A stretch of 64,000 nucleotides of DNA from Natronomonas salinimetallica (GTDB lineage Archaea; Halobacteriota; Halobacteria; Halobacteriales; Haloarculaceae), in the NCBI RefSeq assembly GCF_013839515.1, contig NZ_JACDNQ010000002.1, positions 82,310 through 146,309 of the forward strand, read 5' to 3'. Position 1 is the stretch's first letter, and the number at the start of each line of letters is the position of its first letter. This document shows positions 45,148 to 55,031 of the stretch, in pieces. Position numbers and translations under genes: made by a program. A model generated the notes under the pieces. That model ran no database searches, was not told where the DNA came from, and saw only the letters and a list, made by a program, of their open reading frames with translations.

Positions 45148-46227
45148 GTGCGCGTCCTCCATTACCTCGAACTCCAGGCCCGTCTCCGGCGCAGCGGGAT
45201 CGGGACCGCCGTCCGCCACCAGCGGAAGGCACTGGCCGACTCCTCGATCCGGCTCTCGACGTCGCCGTGGCACGGCGGCGGTCCGCTGACGGCCGCATAT
45301 AAAGGGGCCATCGGCGACGGCGTGTTCGAGACGTACGACCTCGCACACTGTCACGTCCCCGGTCCCGGGACGGTTGCCGTCGCCGAACACGCACGCCGGA
45401 ATGACGTTCCGTTGGTGGTACACGCCCACGTCACCCGAGAGGACTTCGCCGGGAGCTTTCGCGGATCGACGGCGGTCGGGCCGGCGCTCGAACGGTATCT
45501 GAAGCGGCTCTACTCGCGGGCCGACCTCCTCCTGTGCCCGAGCGGGTACACGGAATCGGTTCTCGAGTCGTATCCGGTGTCCGCGCCCATCCGACGGATC
45601 ACGAACGGCGTCGACATCGACACCCTCGCGGGCCACGAGTCACTACGCGAAAGGTACCGGCGACGGTACGGCCTCGACGGCGTGGTCGTCTACGCGGTCG
45701 GCAACGTCTTCGAACGGAAGGGGATCGAGACGTTCTGCCGACTCGCGCGCCGAAGCGACCACGAGTTCGTCTGGTTCGGTCCCTACGACGACGGGCTCGC
45801 CGCCTCGTCGACGGTTCGGCGGCTGACCGCGAACCCACCGGAGAACGTGACGTTCACCGGCTGGATCGACGACGTTCGCGGGGCCTACGGGGCGGGCGAC
45901 GTCTACTGTTTCCCGACACGGGTCGAAAATCAGGGGATCGCGGTGCTGGAGGCGATGGCCTGCGGGGCGGCGGTCGTGTTGCGAAAGCTCCCGGTGTTCG
46001 AGGAGTTCTACACCGACGGCGAGGACTGTCTGCTGTGTGAGACGTTTTCGGCGTTCGAGGCGGCGATCGAACGCCTCGCCGCGGATCCGGATCTCCGACG
46101 GCGACTCGGCGAGAACGCGGCCGAGACCGCCCGATCACACGACCTGGATCGGGTCCGACGGGAACTCGAAGCCGCTTACGCCGAAGCCCACGAGCACGCC
46201 GCGGCGAGCCAACACACAACCCATTAA
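45148..46227 (+). CDS. Glycosyltransferase family 4 (GT-B fold)
   Basis: 359 residues from a GTG (MRVLHYLELQARLRRSGIG) supported by TATA spacing. The second half carries the GT4 pattern YAVGNVFERKGIETFCRLA (nucleotide site) and the EX7E motif ENQGIAVLEAM. It probably transfers a sugar from a nucleotide donor to a lipid or glycan acceptor on the cytoplasmic side. It pairs with a second GT4 gene 24 bp downstream. Confidence 0.9.
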   Translation: MRVLHYLELQARLRRSGIGTAVRHQRKALADSSIRLSTSPWHGGGPLTAAYKGAIGDGVFETYDLAHCHVPGPGTVAVAEHARRNDVPLVVHAHVTREDFAGSFRGSTAVGPALERYLKRLYSRADLLLCPSGYTESVLESYPVSAPIRRITNGVDIDTLAGHESLRERYRRRYGLDGVVVYAVGNVFERKGIETFCRLARRSDHEFVWFGPYDDGLAASSTVRRLTANPPENVTFTGWIDDVRGAYGAGDVYCFPTRVENQGIAVLEAMACGAAVVLRKLPVFEEFYTDGEDCLLCETFSAFEAAIERLAADPDLRRRLGENAAETARSHDLDRVRRELEAAYAEAHEHAAASQHTTH

Positions 46228-46251
46228 CCCGCCGTCGTCAAACCGGGAGGT

Positions 46252-47352
46252 ATGCGGACCGTCGCAGTGTTCACCGACACGTATCTGCCGACGGTCAACG
46301 GGGTGAGCTACACCGTTCGGACGTGGTGTGAGCGCTGGCGACGGCGCGGTGGGGGAATGGCGCTCGCGTATCCGGACCACCCGGAACGCCGCCCCGGTCC
46401 CGGAGAACACCCCGTCCCGAGCGCGCCTCTCCCGTTTTATCGGGACTTCCGGTTCTCGCTCCCGTCGGTTCCGGAGGCGATCCGGGGCGGCGACCCCGAC
46501 GTCGTCCATGCCCACACGCCATTCACGCTCGGTCTGGCCGGGCGACGCCTCGCGGCCGACCTCGACGTACCGCTCGTCGTCTCCTATCACACGCCAATCG
46601 GCGAGTACGCCGGCTACCTTAGTGACACGCTCGAAGCCCCCATCCGCCGGATCGCCGACGGCTACGAACGGTGGTATCTCGACGGTGCCGACGCCGTCGT
46701 CGCGCCCTCCGGGACGGCCGCCGAGGCGCTCGGAGCGGTCGATCCGCCGACGCACGTCGTCTCCAACGGCGTCGACACCGATCGGTTCCGGCCCGCCGCC
46801 GACCACGCCGTGCGTGCGTTCGAACGCCGACACGGCCTCCCGGATCGCCCGCTCGTCGGCTACACCGGCCGCCACGGCCACGAGAAACGACTTGGCGACC
46901 TCCTCGAGGCGACCGCCGGACTGGACGCGGCCGTCGTCCTCGCCGGTGACGGTCCGGCCCGTCCGGCGCTCGAACGGCGTGCGGCGTCCCGTGAGGACGT
47001 CACCTTCCTCGGGTTCCTCGATCGCTCGGAGCTTTCGGCTTTTTACACTGCGCTCGACGCGTTCGCCTTCCCAAGCCCGGTCGAGACCCAGGGACTCGTC
47101 GCGCTCGAGGCGATCGCCTGCGGAACGCCCGTCGTCGCGAGCGCCGCCGGGGCGTTGACCGAGACGGTGACCGACGGCGAGACGGGCACGCATTTCCCGC
47201 CAGGCGATACGGACGCCTTCCGGGACGCCATCGCCCGGGTGATCGGGGCGTCCGATCGGCTCCCGACGCGGCTCGCGGAGCGACGGGATCGGCTGTGCGT
47301 CGAGCGCTCGATCGACGACCTCGAAGCCGTCTACGACGCCGTCTCCGAGTGA
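46252..47352 (+). CDS. Glycosyltransferase family 4 (GT-B fold)
   Basis: 366 residues. N-terminal VAVFTDTYLPTVNGVSYTV is the acceptor-side signature of glycogen-synthase/mannosyltransferase-like GT4 enzymes, SYHTPIGEYAGYL and the ETQGLVALEAIACGTPVVAS EX7E region are intact. It resembles enzymes making glycosyl-lipids; the actual substrate is unknown. Same strand as and probably co-transcribed with the preceding GT4. Confidence 0.92.
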   Translation: MRTVAVFTDTYLPTVNGVSYTVRTWCERWRRRGGGMALAYPDHPERRPGPGEHPVPSAPLPFYRDFRFSLPSVPEAIRGGDPDVVHAHTPFTLGLAGRRLAADLDVPLVVSYHTPIGEYAGYLSDTLEAPIRRIADGYERWYLDGADAVVAPSGTAAEALGAVDPPTHVVSNGVDTDRFRPAADHAVRAFERRHGLPDRPLVGYTGRHGHEKRLGDLLEATAGLDAAVVLAGDGPARPALERRAASREDVTFLGFLDRSELSAFYTALDAFAFPSPVETQGLVALEAIACGTPVVASAAGALTETVTDGETGTHFPPGDTDAFRDAIARVIGASDRLPTRLAERRDRLCVERSIDDLEAVYDAVSE

Positions 47353-47373
47353 CGACGGCGATACGCCGTCCGG

Positions 47374-47802
47374 CTAACAGCGATGCTCGCAGACGCGGTC
47401 GATGATCCGACCCGTCGAGAGCAACTCGGCCCCGGGATCGGCGTCGCGTGCGGTGGCCCGGGCGATCTCACAATCGATCCCCCGCTCGGCCAACATCCCG
47501 GCGAGCGTCTCCTCGTCGTGGTGTTGGTCGTGGCCGAGTACGATGACGTCGGGATCGATTTCGCGGATCGGGACGAAGAAGTCCTCGGTGTGGCCGAGGC
47601 GTGCGTCGTCGACCGGATCCAGGGCGGCCACCATCTCACGCCGCTGGTGGTCCGGGACGACGGGTTTCGGTTTGTGGGTGACGTTCTCGGAGCGGGCGAC
47701 GATGACGTCCAGGTGATCGCCGCGGGATCTCGCGTCCTGTAGGTAGGAGAGATGGCCGGGGTGGAGGAGGTCGAAGGTCCCCTGTGCGACGACGCGTCTC
47801 AT
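47374..47802 (-). CDS. ribL: FAD synthetase RibL (archaeal cytidylyltransferase-like)
   Basis: 142 residues. The nucleotidyltransferase signature [17 protein letters not shown] contains HxGH, and [10 protein letters not shown] is the second conserved loop. Archaeal RibL transfers AMP from ATP to FMN. Its ATG overlaps the stop of the JAMM gene (ATGA), so the two genes are translationally coupled. Confidence 0.92.
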   Translation of the reverse strand: MRRVVAQGTFDLLHPGHLSYLQDARSRGDHLDVIVARSENVTHKPKPVVPDHQRREMVAALDPVDDARLGHTEDFFVPIREIDPDVIVLGHDQHHDEETLAGMLAERGIDCEIARATARDADPGAELLSTGRIIDRVCEHRC

Positions 47803-48305
47803 CTGAGCTCCCGGTCGATATCGGCCTGTGTGAAGTCGAAGAACTGCTCGTCCGGTATATCGACCGACAGCACGTCGAGGTCCGTCGGCTTCCCCTCGCG
47901 GTCGAAGGCCCGCCAGTCGCTTCGACGGTAGGGCGCACCGACGATGACGTGTACGCGTCCACGGGTGAACGTCGCCAGATCGGCGTCGCTCGGGCGCAAC
48001 ACCCCGTTGGGGTGGGAGTGAACCGATCCCACGCTCTCGAGATCGTTCGGCATGTAGGTCGGTTTGAACTCCGCGCTCGTCGGGTTCGTCTTCGTCCCGG
48101 GGGCGAGCAACACGTCGGTGATGACGGTCCCCTCGCGGTCGAGCCCGAGCGTCCGTGCGTCCTGTCCGCGGAGTTGTCCCATGTACTCGTTGGGGTGGGA
48201 GTCCTCCGACGCCTGGAGGGCCAACTGGAGGGCGTCATCGGCGATACCGATGATCTCGCTCGACCTGAAGAGCTTCGGTTTCAAAAGCGACCCGAGCAGA
48301 CCCAT
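47799..48305 (-). CDS. JAMM/MPN (Mov34) metalloprotease-domain protein
   Basis: 168 residues. The JAMM zinc motif is complete: a conserved glutamate in [10 protein letters not shown], then [22 protein letters not shown] (H-x-H...S-x-x-D). In archaea such proteins act as desampylases removing SAMP modifiers or as sulfur-carrier processing proteases; which applies here is unknown. Coupled to ribL by a 4-bp overlap. Confidence 0.88.
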   Translation of the reverse strand: MGLLGSLLKPKLFRSSEIIGIADDALQLALQASEDSHPNEYMGQLRGQDARTLGLDREGTVITDVLLAPGTKTNPTSAEFKPTYMPNDLESVGSVHSHPNGVLRPSDADLATFTRGRVHVIVGAPYRRSDWRAFDREGKPTDLDVLSVDIPDEQFFDFTQADIDRELR

Positions 48306-48431
48306 ACCAGATGGTCGGGTCGCCCGACAACTAAGCGTTCCGGGTTCGGCCCCCACCGAGCGGGTGAGCGGCACACGCGGGTGAACGTAGATACAACACG
48401 CTTAAAACTCACAAGAACCCACGTTTTTGCA

Positions 48432-50339
48432 ATGAATTCATCGACTGCCGGCGACGCGGACCGCGGCTCCCCGGAGCGGGTCGCAAACGACCTCGCGTCC
48501 GGCTGTACGTTCGACGACATCGAAGAGGGAGCCCTCTACGTGGCGACCGTAAACGGCGTCGTCGAGTACGGCGTCTTCGTCGATCTCTCGGAGGACGTCT
48601 CCGGACTCGTCCACGAATCGAAACTCGACAACACCTACGAGGTCGGCGACGAGATCGTCGTCGAACTCGTCGAGATCCGCGACAACGGCGACCTCGGTTT
48701 CGAGGAAGTCGACGCCGATCCCGACGGCGTCGTCCGAACCGAGGTCACACACGGCGACCGCGTCGAGATCGCCTCGCTGGCGGATCGAACCGGCGACGCG
48801 GTGTACCTCGAAGGCGACGTCGTCCAGATCAAACAGACCGCGGGACCGACCGTGTTCTCGATCCGTGACGGAACGGGAATCGTCCCCTGTGCGGCCTTCG
48901 AGGAGGCCGGCGTCCGTGCGTACCCCGACGTCGAACTCGGTGAAACGGTCCGCGTCAGCGGGACGGTCGAAGCTCACGAGGACGCCCCACAACTCGAAGT
49001 CGAAACGCTCGGAGTCCTCTCGGGGGACGCCGAGGCGGCCGTCAGATCGCGCGTCGACGACGCCGTCGAGGAGACGGCCGAACCGGCCGACCCGGAGCCG
49101 CTCATCGAGTGGCCGGCCCTCGATGGCCTCCGTGAGGACCTCGCGGCGGTCGCCCGTCGCCTCCGGACGGCCGTCCTCGACGGGCGCCCGATCAGGGTCC
49201 GACACCACGCCGACGGGGACGGGATGTGCGCCGCGTTGCCGATCCAACTCGCCATCGAGAACTTCATCGCCGACGTCCACGCCGACCCCGACGCGCCGCG
49301 ACACCTGTTCAAACGGCTGCCCTCGAAGGCCCCGTTCTACGAGATGGAGGACGTCACCCGGGATCTCAACTTCGCCCTCGAAGACGAAGTCCGCCACGGC
49401 CAGCGACTTCCGCTGCTCTTTATGGTGGATAACGGTTCGACCGAGGAGGACACCCCGGCCTACCGGGCACTCGCCCAGTACGACATCCCAATCCTCGCCG
49501 TCGATCATCACCATCCCGACCCCGACGCGGTCGGCCCGCTGCTCGAAGAGCACGTCAATCCGTACCTCCACGGCGAGGACTACCGGATCACGACCGGGAT
49601 GATGTGCGTCGAGTTGGCCCGGATGATCGATCCCTCGATCACCGACGATCTCGAACACGTCCCCGCGGTCGCGGGGCTCGCGGACCGCTCGAAGGCCGAC
49701 GCGATGGAGCAGTATCTCGACCGTGCGGAGTCGGCCGGCTACGACGAAAGCGATCTCGACGACATCGTCGAGGCCCTCGATTACGCCGCCCACTGGCTCC
49801 GGTACAGTTCCGGGCCGAACCTCATCAGCGACGCCTTGGACCTCGACTGTGAGGACGCCGAGCGACACGAGGCGCTCGTCGAGTTCCTCGCCTCGCGGGC
49901 CCGACGCGACGTCGAGCGGCAACTCGACGACGCCGAGGGTCACGTCGAACACGAGCGCCTCGACAACGGCGCTCACCTCTATCGGCTCGACGTCGAAAAC
50001 CACGCCCGCCGGTTTACCTACCCCGCACCCGGCAAGACGACCGGCGAACTCCACGATCGCAAGGTGACCGAGACCGGCGACCCGGTCATTACGATCGGCT
50101 ACGGGCCGGACTTCTCGGTGCTTCGCTCCGACGGTGTCCGTCTCGACATCCCGAACATGGTGACTGAACTCCAGGACGAACTCGACGGAGCGGGCGTCTC
50201 GGGCGGCGGCCACCTCGTCGTCGGCTCGATCAAGTTCGTCCCCGGTGCACGAGAACGGGTACTCGACGCGCTCGTCGAGAAGATGGCGGCCGCCGAGCTC
50301 GACGCGGAACTCCGGAGTACGCTGCTTCGCGACGACTAG
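48432..50339 (+). CDS. Archaeal RecJ-like DHH phosphoesterase with N-terminal OB-fold domains
   Basis: 635 residues. An S1-like domain (about 25-85: GVFVDLSEDVSGLVHESKL), a second OB-fold (about 105-190), then the DHH domain: VRHHADGDGMCAALPIQ, LLFMVDNGSTEED and the AVDHHHPDPD core at about residue 360. A DHHA1-like C-terminal part follows, ending with GSIKFVPGARERVLD. In archaea RecJ-like proteins join GINS/CMG or act as single-strand exonucleases. It starts with ATG preceded by an AT-rich box (gcttaaaa, about 48398). Confidence 0.92.
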   Translation: MNSSTAGDADRGSPERVANDLASGCTFDDIEEGALYVATVNGVVEYGVFVDLSEDVSGLVHESKLDNTYEVGDEIVVELVEIRDNGDLGFEEVDADPDGVVRTEVTHGDRVEIASLADRTGDAVYLEGDVVQIKQTAGPTVFSIRDGTGIVPCAAFEEAGVRAYPDVELGETVRVSGTVEAHEDAPQLEVETLGVLSGDAEAAVRSRVDDAVEETAEPADPEPLIEWPALDGLREDLAAVARRLRTAVLDGRPIRVRHHADGDGMCAALPIQLAIENFIADVHADPDAPRHLFKRLPSKAPFYEMEDVTRDLNFALEDEVRHGQRLPLLFMVDNGSTEEDTPAYRALAQYDIPILAVDHHHPDPDAVGPLLEEHVNPYLHGEDYRITTGMMCVELARMIDPSITDDLEHVPAVAGLADRSKADAMEQYLDRAESAGYDESDLDDIVEALDYAAHWLRYSSGPNLISDALDLDCEDAERHEALVEFLASRARRDVERQLDDAEGHVEHERLDNGAHLYRLDVENHARRFTYPAPGKTTGELHDRKVTETGDPVITIGYGPDFSVLRSDGVRLDIPNMVTELQDELDGAGVSGGGHLVVGSIKFVPGARERVLDALVEKMAAAELDAELRSTLLRDD

Positions 50340-51986
50340 CTACCACTGCCAGTCGGTCACCGTTCCGTCCCGACCGACGAACTCGATCCGCCGGAGCGCC
50401 AACAACGCGCCGCTCCCGGCGACCGCGGCCGCCGCGAGCAGACCGCCTGGAACGGGATGGTTCCCGCCGTCGCCCCAGTCGTCCTCGAAGACCGACGCGT
50501 AGTACCCGGCCACGTCGGCTCCCTCGAGTGCAACGAGCAGTTCTCGGTTCTCCGACGACGCCGATCGGACCCAATTGAGGCTCCCGACGACGGCCGTCTC
50601 GTCGATGATCACCCCCTTCGTGTGTATCTTCCCGTAGCCGTCGGCGTCGTCGACCCGGGCCTCGAGATCCCAGCCTTCGGCCTCGGAGCGACGGTTCAAC
50701 CATTCGGCTAGTTCCGCGTTATCGCCGTCGACGTACCAGCTCCCGCCGAGGTGGATCCGGACCCGGACCCCGCGGTCGGCGGCCCGAAGCGTCGCCTGCA
50801 GGAGTTCGTTCTCGCGGCCGTCGATCCGTACCTGCTGGATCAAGAGCCGTTCCTCGGCCGAGTCGATCATCGTGACGAGTTCGTCCGCGGCGTTATCGGG
50901 GGCGGCGAGGATCGTCGCCGCGTCGAATTCGACCCGTTCCGGGGAGTGACGGGCATCGAACGACCCGAGTGCGGAGTCGCCATCGACGAAATCCCGCCCC
51001 AGTCGGTACTCCGTCCAGGGGGTGGCCGCCCGCCACGTCCAGTCGGCTTCGTGGACCGACGCGAGCGCGGCGGCGGCGGATCGATCCTCGAGGACGACGC
51101 TCCAGCCGCGACTCGATGCGCCGCCGGTCCCCGCCGGCTTGAAGTTCTCCGTCGAGACGAGCGCCCGGTCGTCGACGACCGCGTATTTCGGGTGGTGATA
51201 ACGGTACCGTGTGTGCGGTCCGGCGAGGAGCCGGACGTCGACGCCGCCGTCCGTGAGCCGGTCTACCTCTCGAGCCTGCCGTTTCGTGACCCCGCCGACG
51301 GGCGCACCGTCGAGCAGCAGCCGGACGTCGACACCCCTACGGGCTGCCTCGAGTAGGGTCTCGGTGATCCGCGTGGACGTGAAGGTATATCCGGCGAGGA
51401 ACAGCCGATCGTCGGCCGCTCCGAGCGTTCCGGCGGTCCGGTCCGGTGCGTCGGGGAGCACGAACGCCACCGCCGTTCCGCCGTCGATCCGGATCGGCGC
51501 GTGATCCGTCGCCCCGACCGGCCGCCACACGCCCGCCTCGAAGTCCCGGACCTCGGATTCGGGAGCGTTTCGATACCGAGCGGTCGAGACGGTATCGGCT
51601 CCGTCTACAAGCACCAACCGGTCGCCGTCGTCGGCCAACAACAGCCGCCCGGAAAGCGCTTCGACCCGATGGGCCGTGTCGTCTCGCGCGTGCTCCGGGC
51701 GCATCGAGAACGCGACGGTCCCATCGAACGTCCGGTTGGGGAGTCTCGCGTCCGTCTTGCCGTCGGTAATCGTCCACCCCGTCGTGTTCGTCGCCCGCTC
51801 GAACCGGACGGTGACGAACTCGCCGGGATCCCCTCGTGCGACCGGGTTCGGATACGCCCCGACGAGTGTCGCGTTCGCCGACTCGGCGGCGGGATCGGAC
51901 GGGGCTGTCGCCGCGACGTCGGGTACGAACGCGCCGCTCGCCAGCGCGATGGCGATCACGACGACGGCGATGATCCGTCCGAACAC
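50340..51986 (-). CDS. Secreted/membrane-anchored phospholipase D-like protein
   Basis: 548 residues. A Sec signal (MFGRIIAVVVIAIALASGAF) is followed by a lamin-tail-like DNA-end region with ANATLVGAYPNPVARGDPGEFVTVRF and an edge domain, then two HKD motifs: HHPKYAVVDD at about residue 262 and KIHTKGVIID at about 453. One hydrophobic segment near the C-terminus (GGLLAAAAVAGSGALLAL) can anchor the protein. Likely an extracellular phosphodiesterase or nuclease; the N-terminal resemblance to lamin-tail domains is an inference. Confidence 0.9.
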   Translation of the reverse strand: MFGRIIAVVVIAIALASGAFVPDVAATAPSDPAAESANATLVGAYPNPVARGDPGEFVTVRFERATNTTGWTITDGKTDARLPNRTFDGTVAFSMRPEHARDDTAHRVEALSGRLLLADDGDRLVLVDGADTVSTARYRNAPESEVRDFEAGVWRPVGATDHAPIRIDGGTAVAFVLPDAPDRTAGTLGAADDRLFLAGYTFTSTRITETLLEAARRGVDVRLLLDGAPVGGVTKRQAREVDRLTDGGVDVRLLAGPHTRYRYHHPKYAVVDDRALVSTENFKPAGTGGASSRGWSVVLEDRSAAAALASVHEADWTWRAATPWTEYRLGRDFVDGDSALGSFDARHSPERVEFDAATILAAPDNAADELVTMIDSAEERLLIQQVRIDGRENELLQATLRAADRGVRVRIHLGGSWYVDGDNAELAEWLNRRSEAEGWDLEARVDDADGYGKIHTKGVIIDETAVVGSLNWVRSASSENRELLVALEGADVAGYYASVFEDDWGDGGNHPVPGGLLAAAAVAGSGALLALRRIEFVGRDGTVTDWQW

Positions 51987-52008
51987 AGGGTGTGTGGTCC
52001 CGTGTTCG

Positions 52009-52017
52009 TATATAAAT
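52009..52017 (-). promoter_or_regulatory. TATA box of the PLD-like gene
   Basis: tttatatac-type box on the reverse strand, 27 nt before the ATG at 51986, indicating a leaderless transcript. Confidence 0.6.
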
Positions 52018-52040
52018 TATCGGGCGTCGGCCCCCGGGCG

Positions 52041-54734
52041 TCAGCCCGTGTTCTTCATGCCGGCGGCGATTCCCTTGACCGTCATCCGGAGGGCCCGCTC
52101 CTCGGCCGCCGATCGGTCCGACTGTGCCAGAAGCCGCAACTGGAGCAGGTTCAACGGATCGACGTAGGGGTTTCGCCGTCGGAGGCTCTCCTCGAACCAC
52201 CCCGAAAGCGGGAGCGAGTCCCCTCCAGTGATCGCCGCAACTAACTCGGTTGCCCGTTCGTACTCCGCTTTGATCTCCGGGAAGATCCGCCCTTCGAGGT
52301 CGTCGGCGGCGAGTGCCGCGTATTCGGCAGCGACCGTCATGTCGGTCTTTGCGAGCGCCATCGCGGCGTTGTCGAGCATCGACCGGAAGAACGGCCAGGA
52401 CTCGTACATCTCTTCGAGCGTCTCGATATCGCCGCCGTCGTCGAGATACGCGTCGAGTCCGGTCGCGAGCGAGTACCAACCCGGGACGATACATCTGGCC
52501 TGTGTCCACGAGAAGACCCACGGGATGGCCCGCAGGTCCTCGACCGTCCGCTCACCGCTTCTGGAGGCGGGTCGGGAGCCGAGATTGAGGTTTTCGATGA
52601 CCGTGATCGGCGTCGCCTGCTCGAAGAACGAAACGAACCCCTCGGTCTCTAGGAGGTCCTGGTAGGCGTCTCTGGCCGCCGTCGCCCCGGTCTCCATCGC
52701 CTCGACCCACTCCGCCTCGACCGGCTCGGTCGGCTCCTCTATCGCCCCCTGTCGGGCCCGAAGCTGTGCGTTGAGCATCTGTTCGAGTTCGCGCTCGGCG
52801 ATCTCGGGACTGGCGTACTTTTCGGCGATCGCCTCGCCCTGTTCCGTGAACTTCACCTCGCCGGTTACCGTCTCGTTCGGGAGCGCCAATAACGCGTCGT
52901 TCATCGGCCCGCCACCCCGTGAGATCGAGCCGCCGCGGCCGTGAAACAACCGCAAGTCGACGTCGTAATCCGAACAGATCTCCGCGAGCCGTTTTTCGTT
53001 GGTCTGGAGGGACCACTGGGCGGCGAAGAAGCCGTTCTCCTTACACGAATCGGAGTACCCGAGCATGACCTCCTGTGTCTCACCACGGGCCGCCAGGGCA
53101 GCGGCGTACGCGTCGTTCTCGAAGAGCGTTCCGATGATCCGCCGGGCCCCCGACAGGGCGTACTCGGTTTCGAGGAGCGGGACGACGTCGAGCCCGGAGT
53201 GCCCGGGAAGGTCGACGACATCGACTTGATCGGCCAAGAACAGCACTTCGAGCACGTGGCTCGGTTCCTCACACATCGAGATGCAGTACGTATCGATGGC
53301 GTCGGTCCCGTACTCGCGTTGCCAGTCGGCGAGTCTATCGAATCGAGTGAGGACCCGTCCGGCGGTCTCGCCGAGCTCGTCGAGTTCGTTGAACGCGAGG
53401 ATCGGGTCGTCCTCGGCGATCGCGTCGGTCAGGAACTCGACGCGCTCGTCTTCGTCCATGCCGGCGTAATCGACCCCCTGACGCGCGAGTGCCTCCTCGA
53501 TCGCAAGGGTGTGGTTTTCTTGATGATCCCTGAGGTCGAGGCTCGCGAGGGTAAAGCCGAACGTTTCGGCCCGTCGTCGGAGCGGATCGACGTGGACGTC
53601 GGCGACGTTTCCGGCGCCGTTCGAGTGCAGGTCCTCGGCGATCGCGTCGAGGTCGGCGACGAACTCGTCGACCTCGCCGTACTCGCCGGGACGGACGGTA
53701 CCGACGCGGTCGAGCCGCTCGCGCATCAACCGCAGGAGCTGTCGGTACGGCTCGTCAGGGTAGCGCTTCTCCGCCTCCGCGGAGACCGACGGGAGCGCGC
53801 GTTCGTGCAACGAGAGCCGCTCGTCTACTTCCGTGCCGATCTCGACGTGGTCGGAGTCCTGGCTCAACACCCCAGAGAGGCGTTTCAGTTCCTCGCGGTA
53901 CTTTTCGAGGACGACGCGTCGCTGTCTCGACAGCGTCTTGCTCGTCACCTCCGGCGTCACGTAGGGGTTGCCGTCCCGGTCGCTGCCCGCCCACGACCGG
54001 AACTCGAAGAGCTTCGGAACCCGGCGGTCCGGATCGAACTCGGAGCGATCCGAGAGCGCCGTTTCGAGCTCTTCGTATACTTCGCCGACGACGTCGAAGA
54101 GCGTATTTTCGAGATACCACTGGACGTTGAGCGCCTCGTCGGTCGGTTCGGGCTGTCGCTGGCGGATCTGCGGCGTCTGCCAGAGGCTCGTTATCTCCGC
54201 GCGGAGGGCCCGCTCGACCTGGCCGGTCTCCTTGTCGGTCATGAGCCGTTGATCGAGCGTCTCGATCGATGATGCAACCGACCTGAGCTTCGCCTTTATC
54301 GTCTTCCGGCGGGCCTCCGTCGGATGTGCCGTGAACGTCGGCTGGATGTAGACGTCCTCGAGTACCGATTCGATGGCCTCCGTCCCGTTTCCCGCGAGCG
54401 CGTCGACAGCCTCCTCGAGTCCGTCGTCGGGGACCCCCGCCTGCGTCTGCTCTCTGAGGGCCCTGATCCGCTCGCGCTCTTCGGCGAGGTTGATCAGCTC
54501 GAAATACGCGGTAAACGCGCGTGCGGCGACCAGCTCCCGGTCCGTATCGAGGCCATCCAGTTCGGTCCGGACCGACTCGATGTCGCCGTCGCCGCTTCGC
54601 CGATCGATGGACCGCGTCCGGAGGGACTCGACGGTCTCGAACGCGTCCCGGGACTCTTGGGCTTCGATCGTATCGCCGAGCATCGCCCCCAGCTCCCGAA
54701 TGTCACGCTGTATATCGCGTCGATGGAGTCGCAT
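52041..54734 (-). CDS. ppc: Phosphoenolpyruvate carboxylase
   Basis: 897 residues from the ATG at 54734 (MRLHRRDIQRDIRELG); upstream in-frame residues lie beyond the promoter. The catalytic histidine lies in FTAHPTEARRKT; GYSDSCKENG and FHGRGGSISRGGGP are the two active-site loops, and the C-terminus ends NTG as in the bacterial-type enzyme. It fixes bicarbonate to PEP, making oxaloacetate. Full length. Confidence 0.97.
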   Translation of the reverse strand: MRLHRRDIQRDIRELGAMLGDTIEAQESRDAFETVESLRTRSIDRRSGDGDIESVRTELDGLDTDRELVAARAFTAYFELINLAEERERIRALREQTQAGVPDDGLEEAVDALAGNGTEAIESVLEDVYIQPTFTAHPTEARRKTIKAKLRSVASSIETLDQRLMTDKETGQVERALRAEITSLWQTPQIRQRQPEPTDEALNVQWYLENTLFDVVGEVYEELETALSDRSEFDPDRRVPKLFEFRSWAGSDRDGNPYVTPEVTSKTLSRQRRVVLEKYREELKRLSGVLSQDSDHVEIGTEVDERLSLHERALPSVSAEAEKRYPDEPYRQLLRLMRERLDRVGTVRPGEYGEVDEFVADLDAIAEDLHSNGAGNVADVHVDPLRRRAETFGFTLASLDLRDHQENHTLAIEEALARQGVDYAGMDEDERVEFLTDAIAEDDPILAFNELDELGETAGRVLTRFDRLADWQREYGTDAIDTYCISMCEEPSHVLEVLFLADQVDVVDLPGHSGLDVVPLLETEYALSGARRIIGTLFENDAYAAALAARGETQEVMLGYSDSCKENGFFAAQWSLQTNEKRLAEICSDYDVDLRLFHGRGGSISRGGGPMNDALLALPNETVTGEVKFTEQGEAIAEKYASPEIAERELEQMLNAQLRARQGAIEEPTEPVEAEWVEAMETGATAARDAYQDLLETEGFVSFFEQATPITVIENLNLGSRPASRSGERTVEDLRAIPWVFSWTQARCIVPGWYSLATGLDAYLDDGGDIETLEEMYESWPFFRSMLDNAAMALAKTDMTVAAEYAALAADDLEGRIFPEIKAEYERATELVAAITGGDSLPLSGWFEESLRRRNPYVDPLNLLQLRLLAQSDRSAAEERALRMTVKGIAAGMKNTG

Positions 54735-54757
54735 GGGGGTACGTTCCGACGATGGGT

Positions 54758-54766
54758 ACATAAATT
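54758..54766 (-). promoter_or_regulatory. TATA box of ppc
   Basis: aatttatgt on the reverse strand, centred about 28 nt before the ATG at 54734. The remaining gap 54767-54957 has no convincing gene. Confidence 0.55.
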
Positions 54767-54957
54767 GCGGCCTCCGGCCAAAGCATGTCACAACCGCAAA
54801 CCCCGCGATTGAGCCCGTCTATCCGGTGAATTATCGTTATATATCCGGGGTCGTAACGGAGGGGCGACGCCGGCCCATCGGATGGCTGTCCCCGTCCGGT
54901 GGGACGACCGCGGGGCGCCACATCGTCTGAGATACCGTCCGGCGAGACCAATCACGG

Positions 54958-55029
54958 TTCCGGAGTCAGAATCAGTCCCAGCTCCGGAGTCAGAATCAGT
55001 CCCAGCTCCGGAGTCAGAATCAGTCCCAG
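54958..55029. repeat. 24-bp tandem repeat, three copies
   Basis: Copies at 54958, 54982 and 55006, differing only at the first base (core ccggagtcagaatcagtccc). They sit immediately 3' of the stop codon of the HEAT-repeat protein gene; no spacers, so not CRISPR. Confidence 0.95.
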
Positions 55030-55031
55030 TC

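Noticed and set aside
54958..55029. Three regularly spaced 24-bp repeats, and the 21-bp repeats at 13388, considered as CRISPR
   Set aside because: Copies are contiguous with no unique spacers, and no cas gene is in the window.
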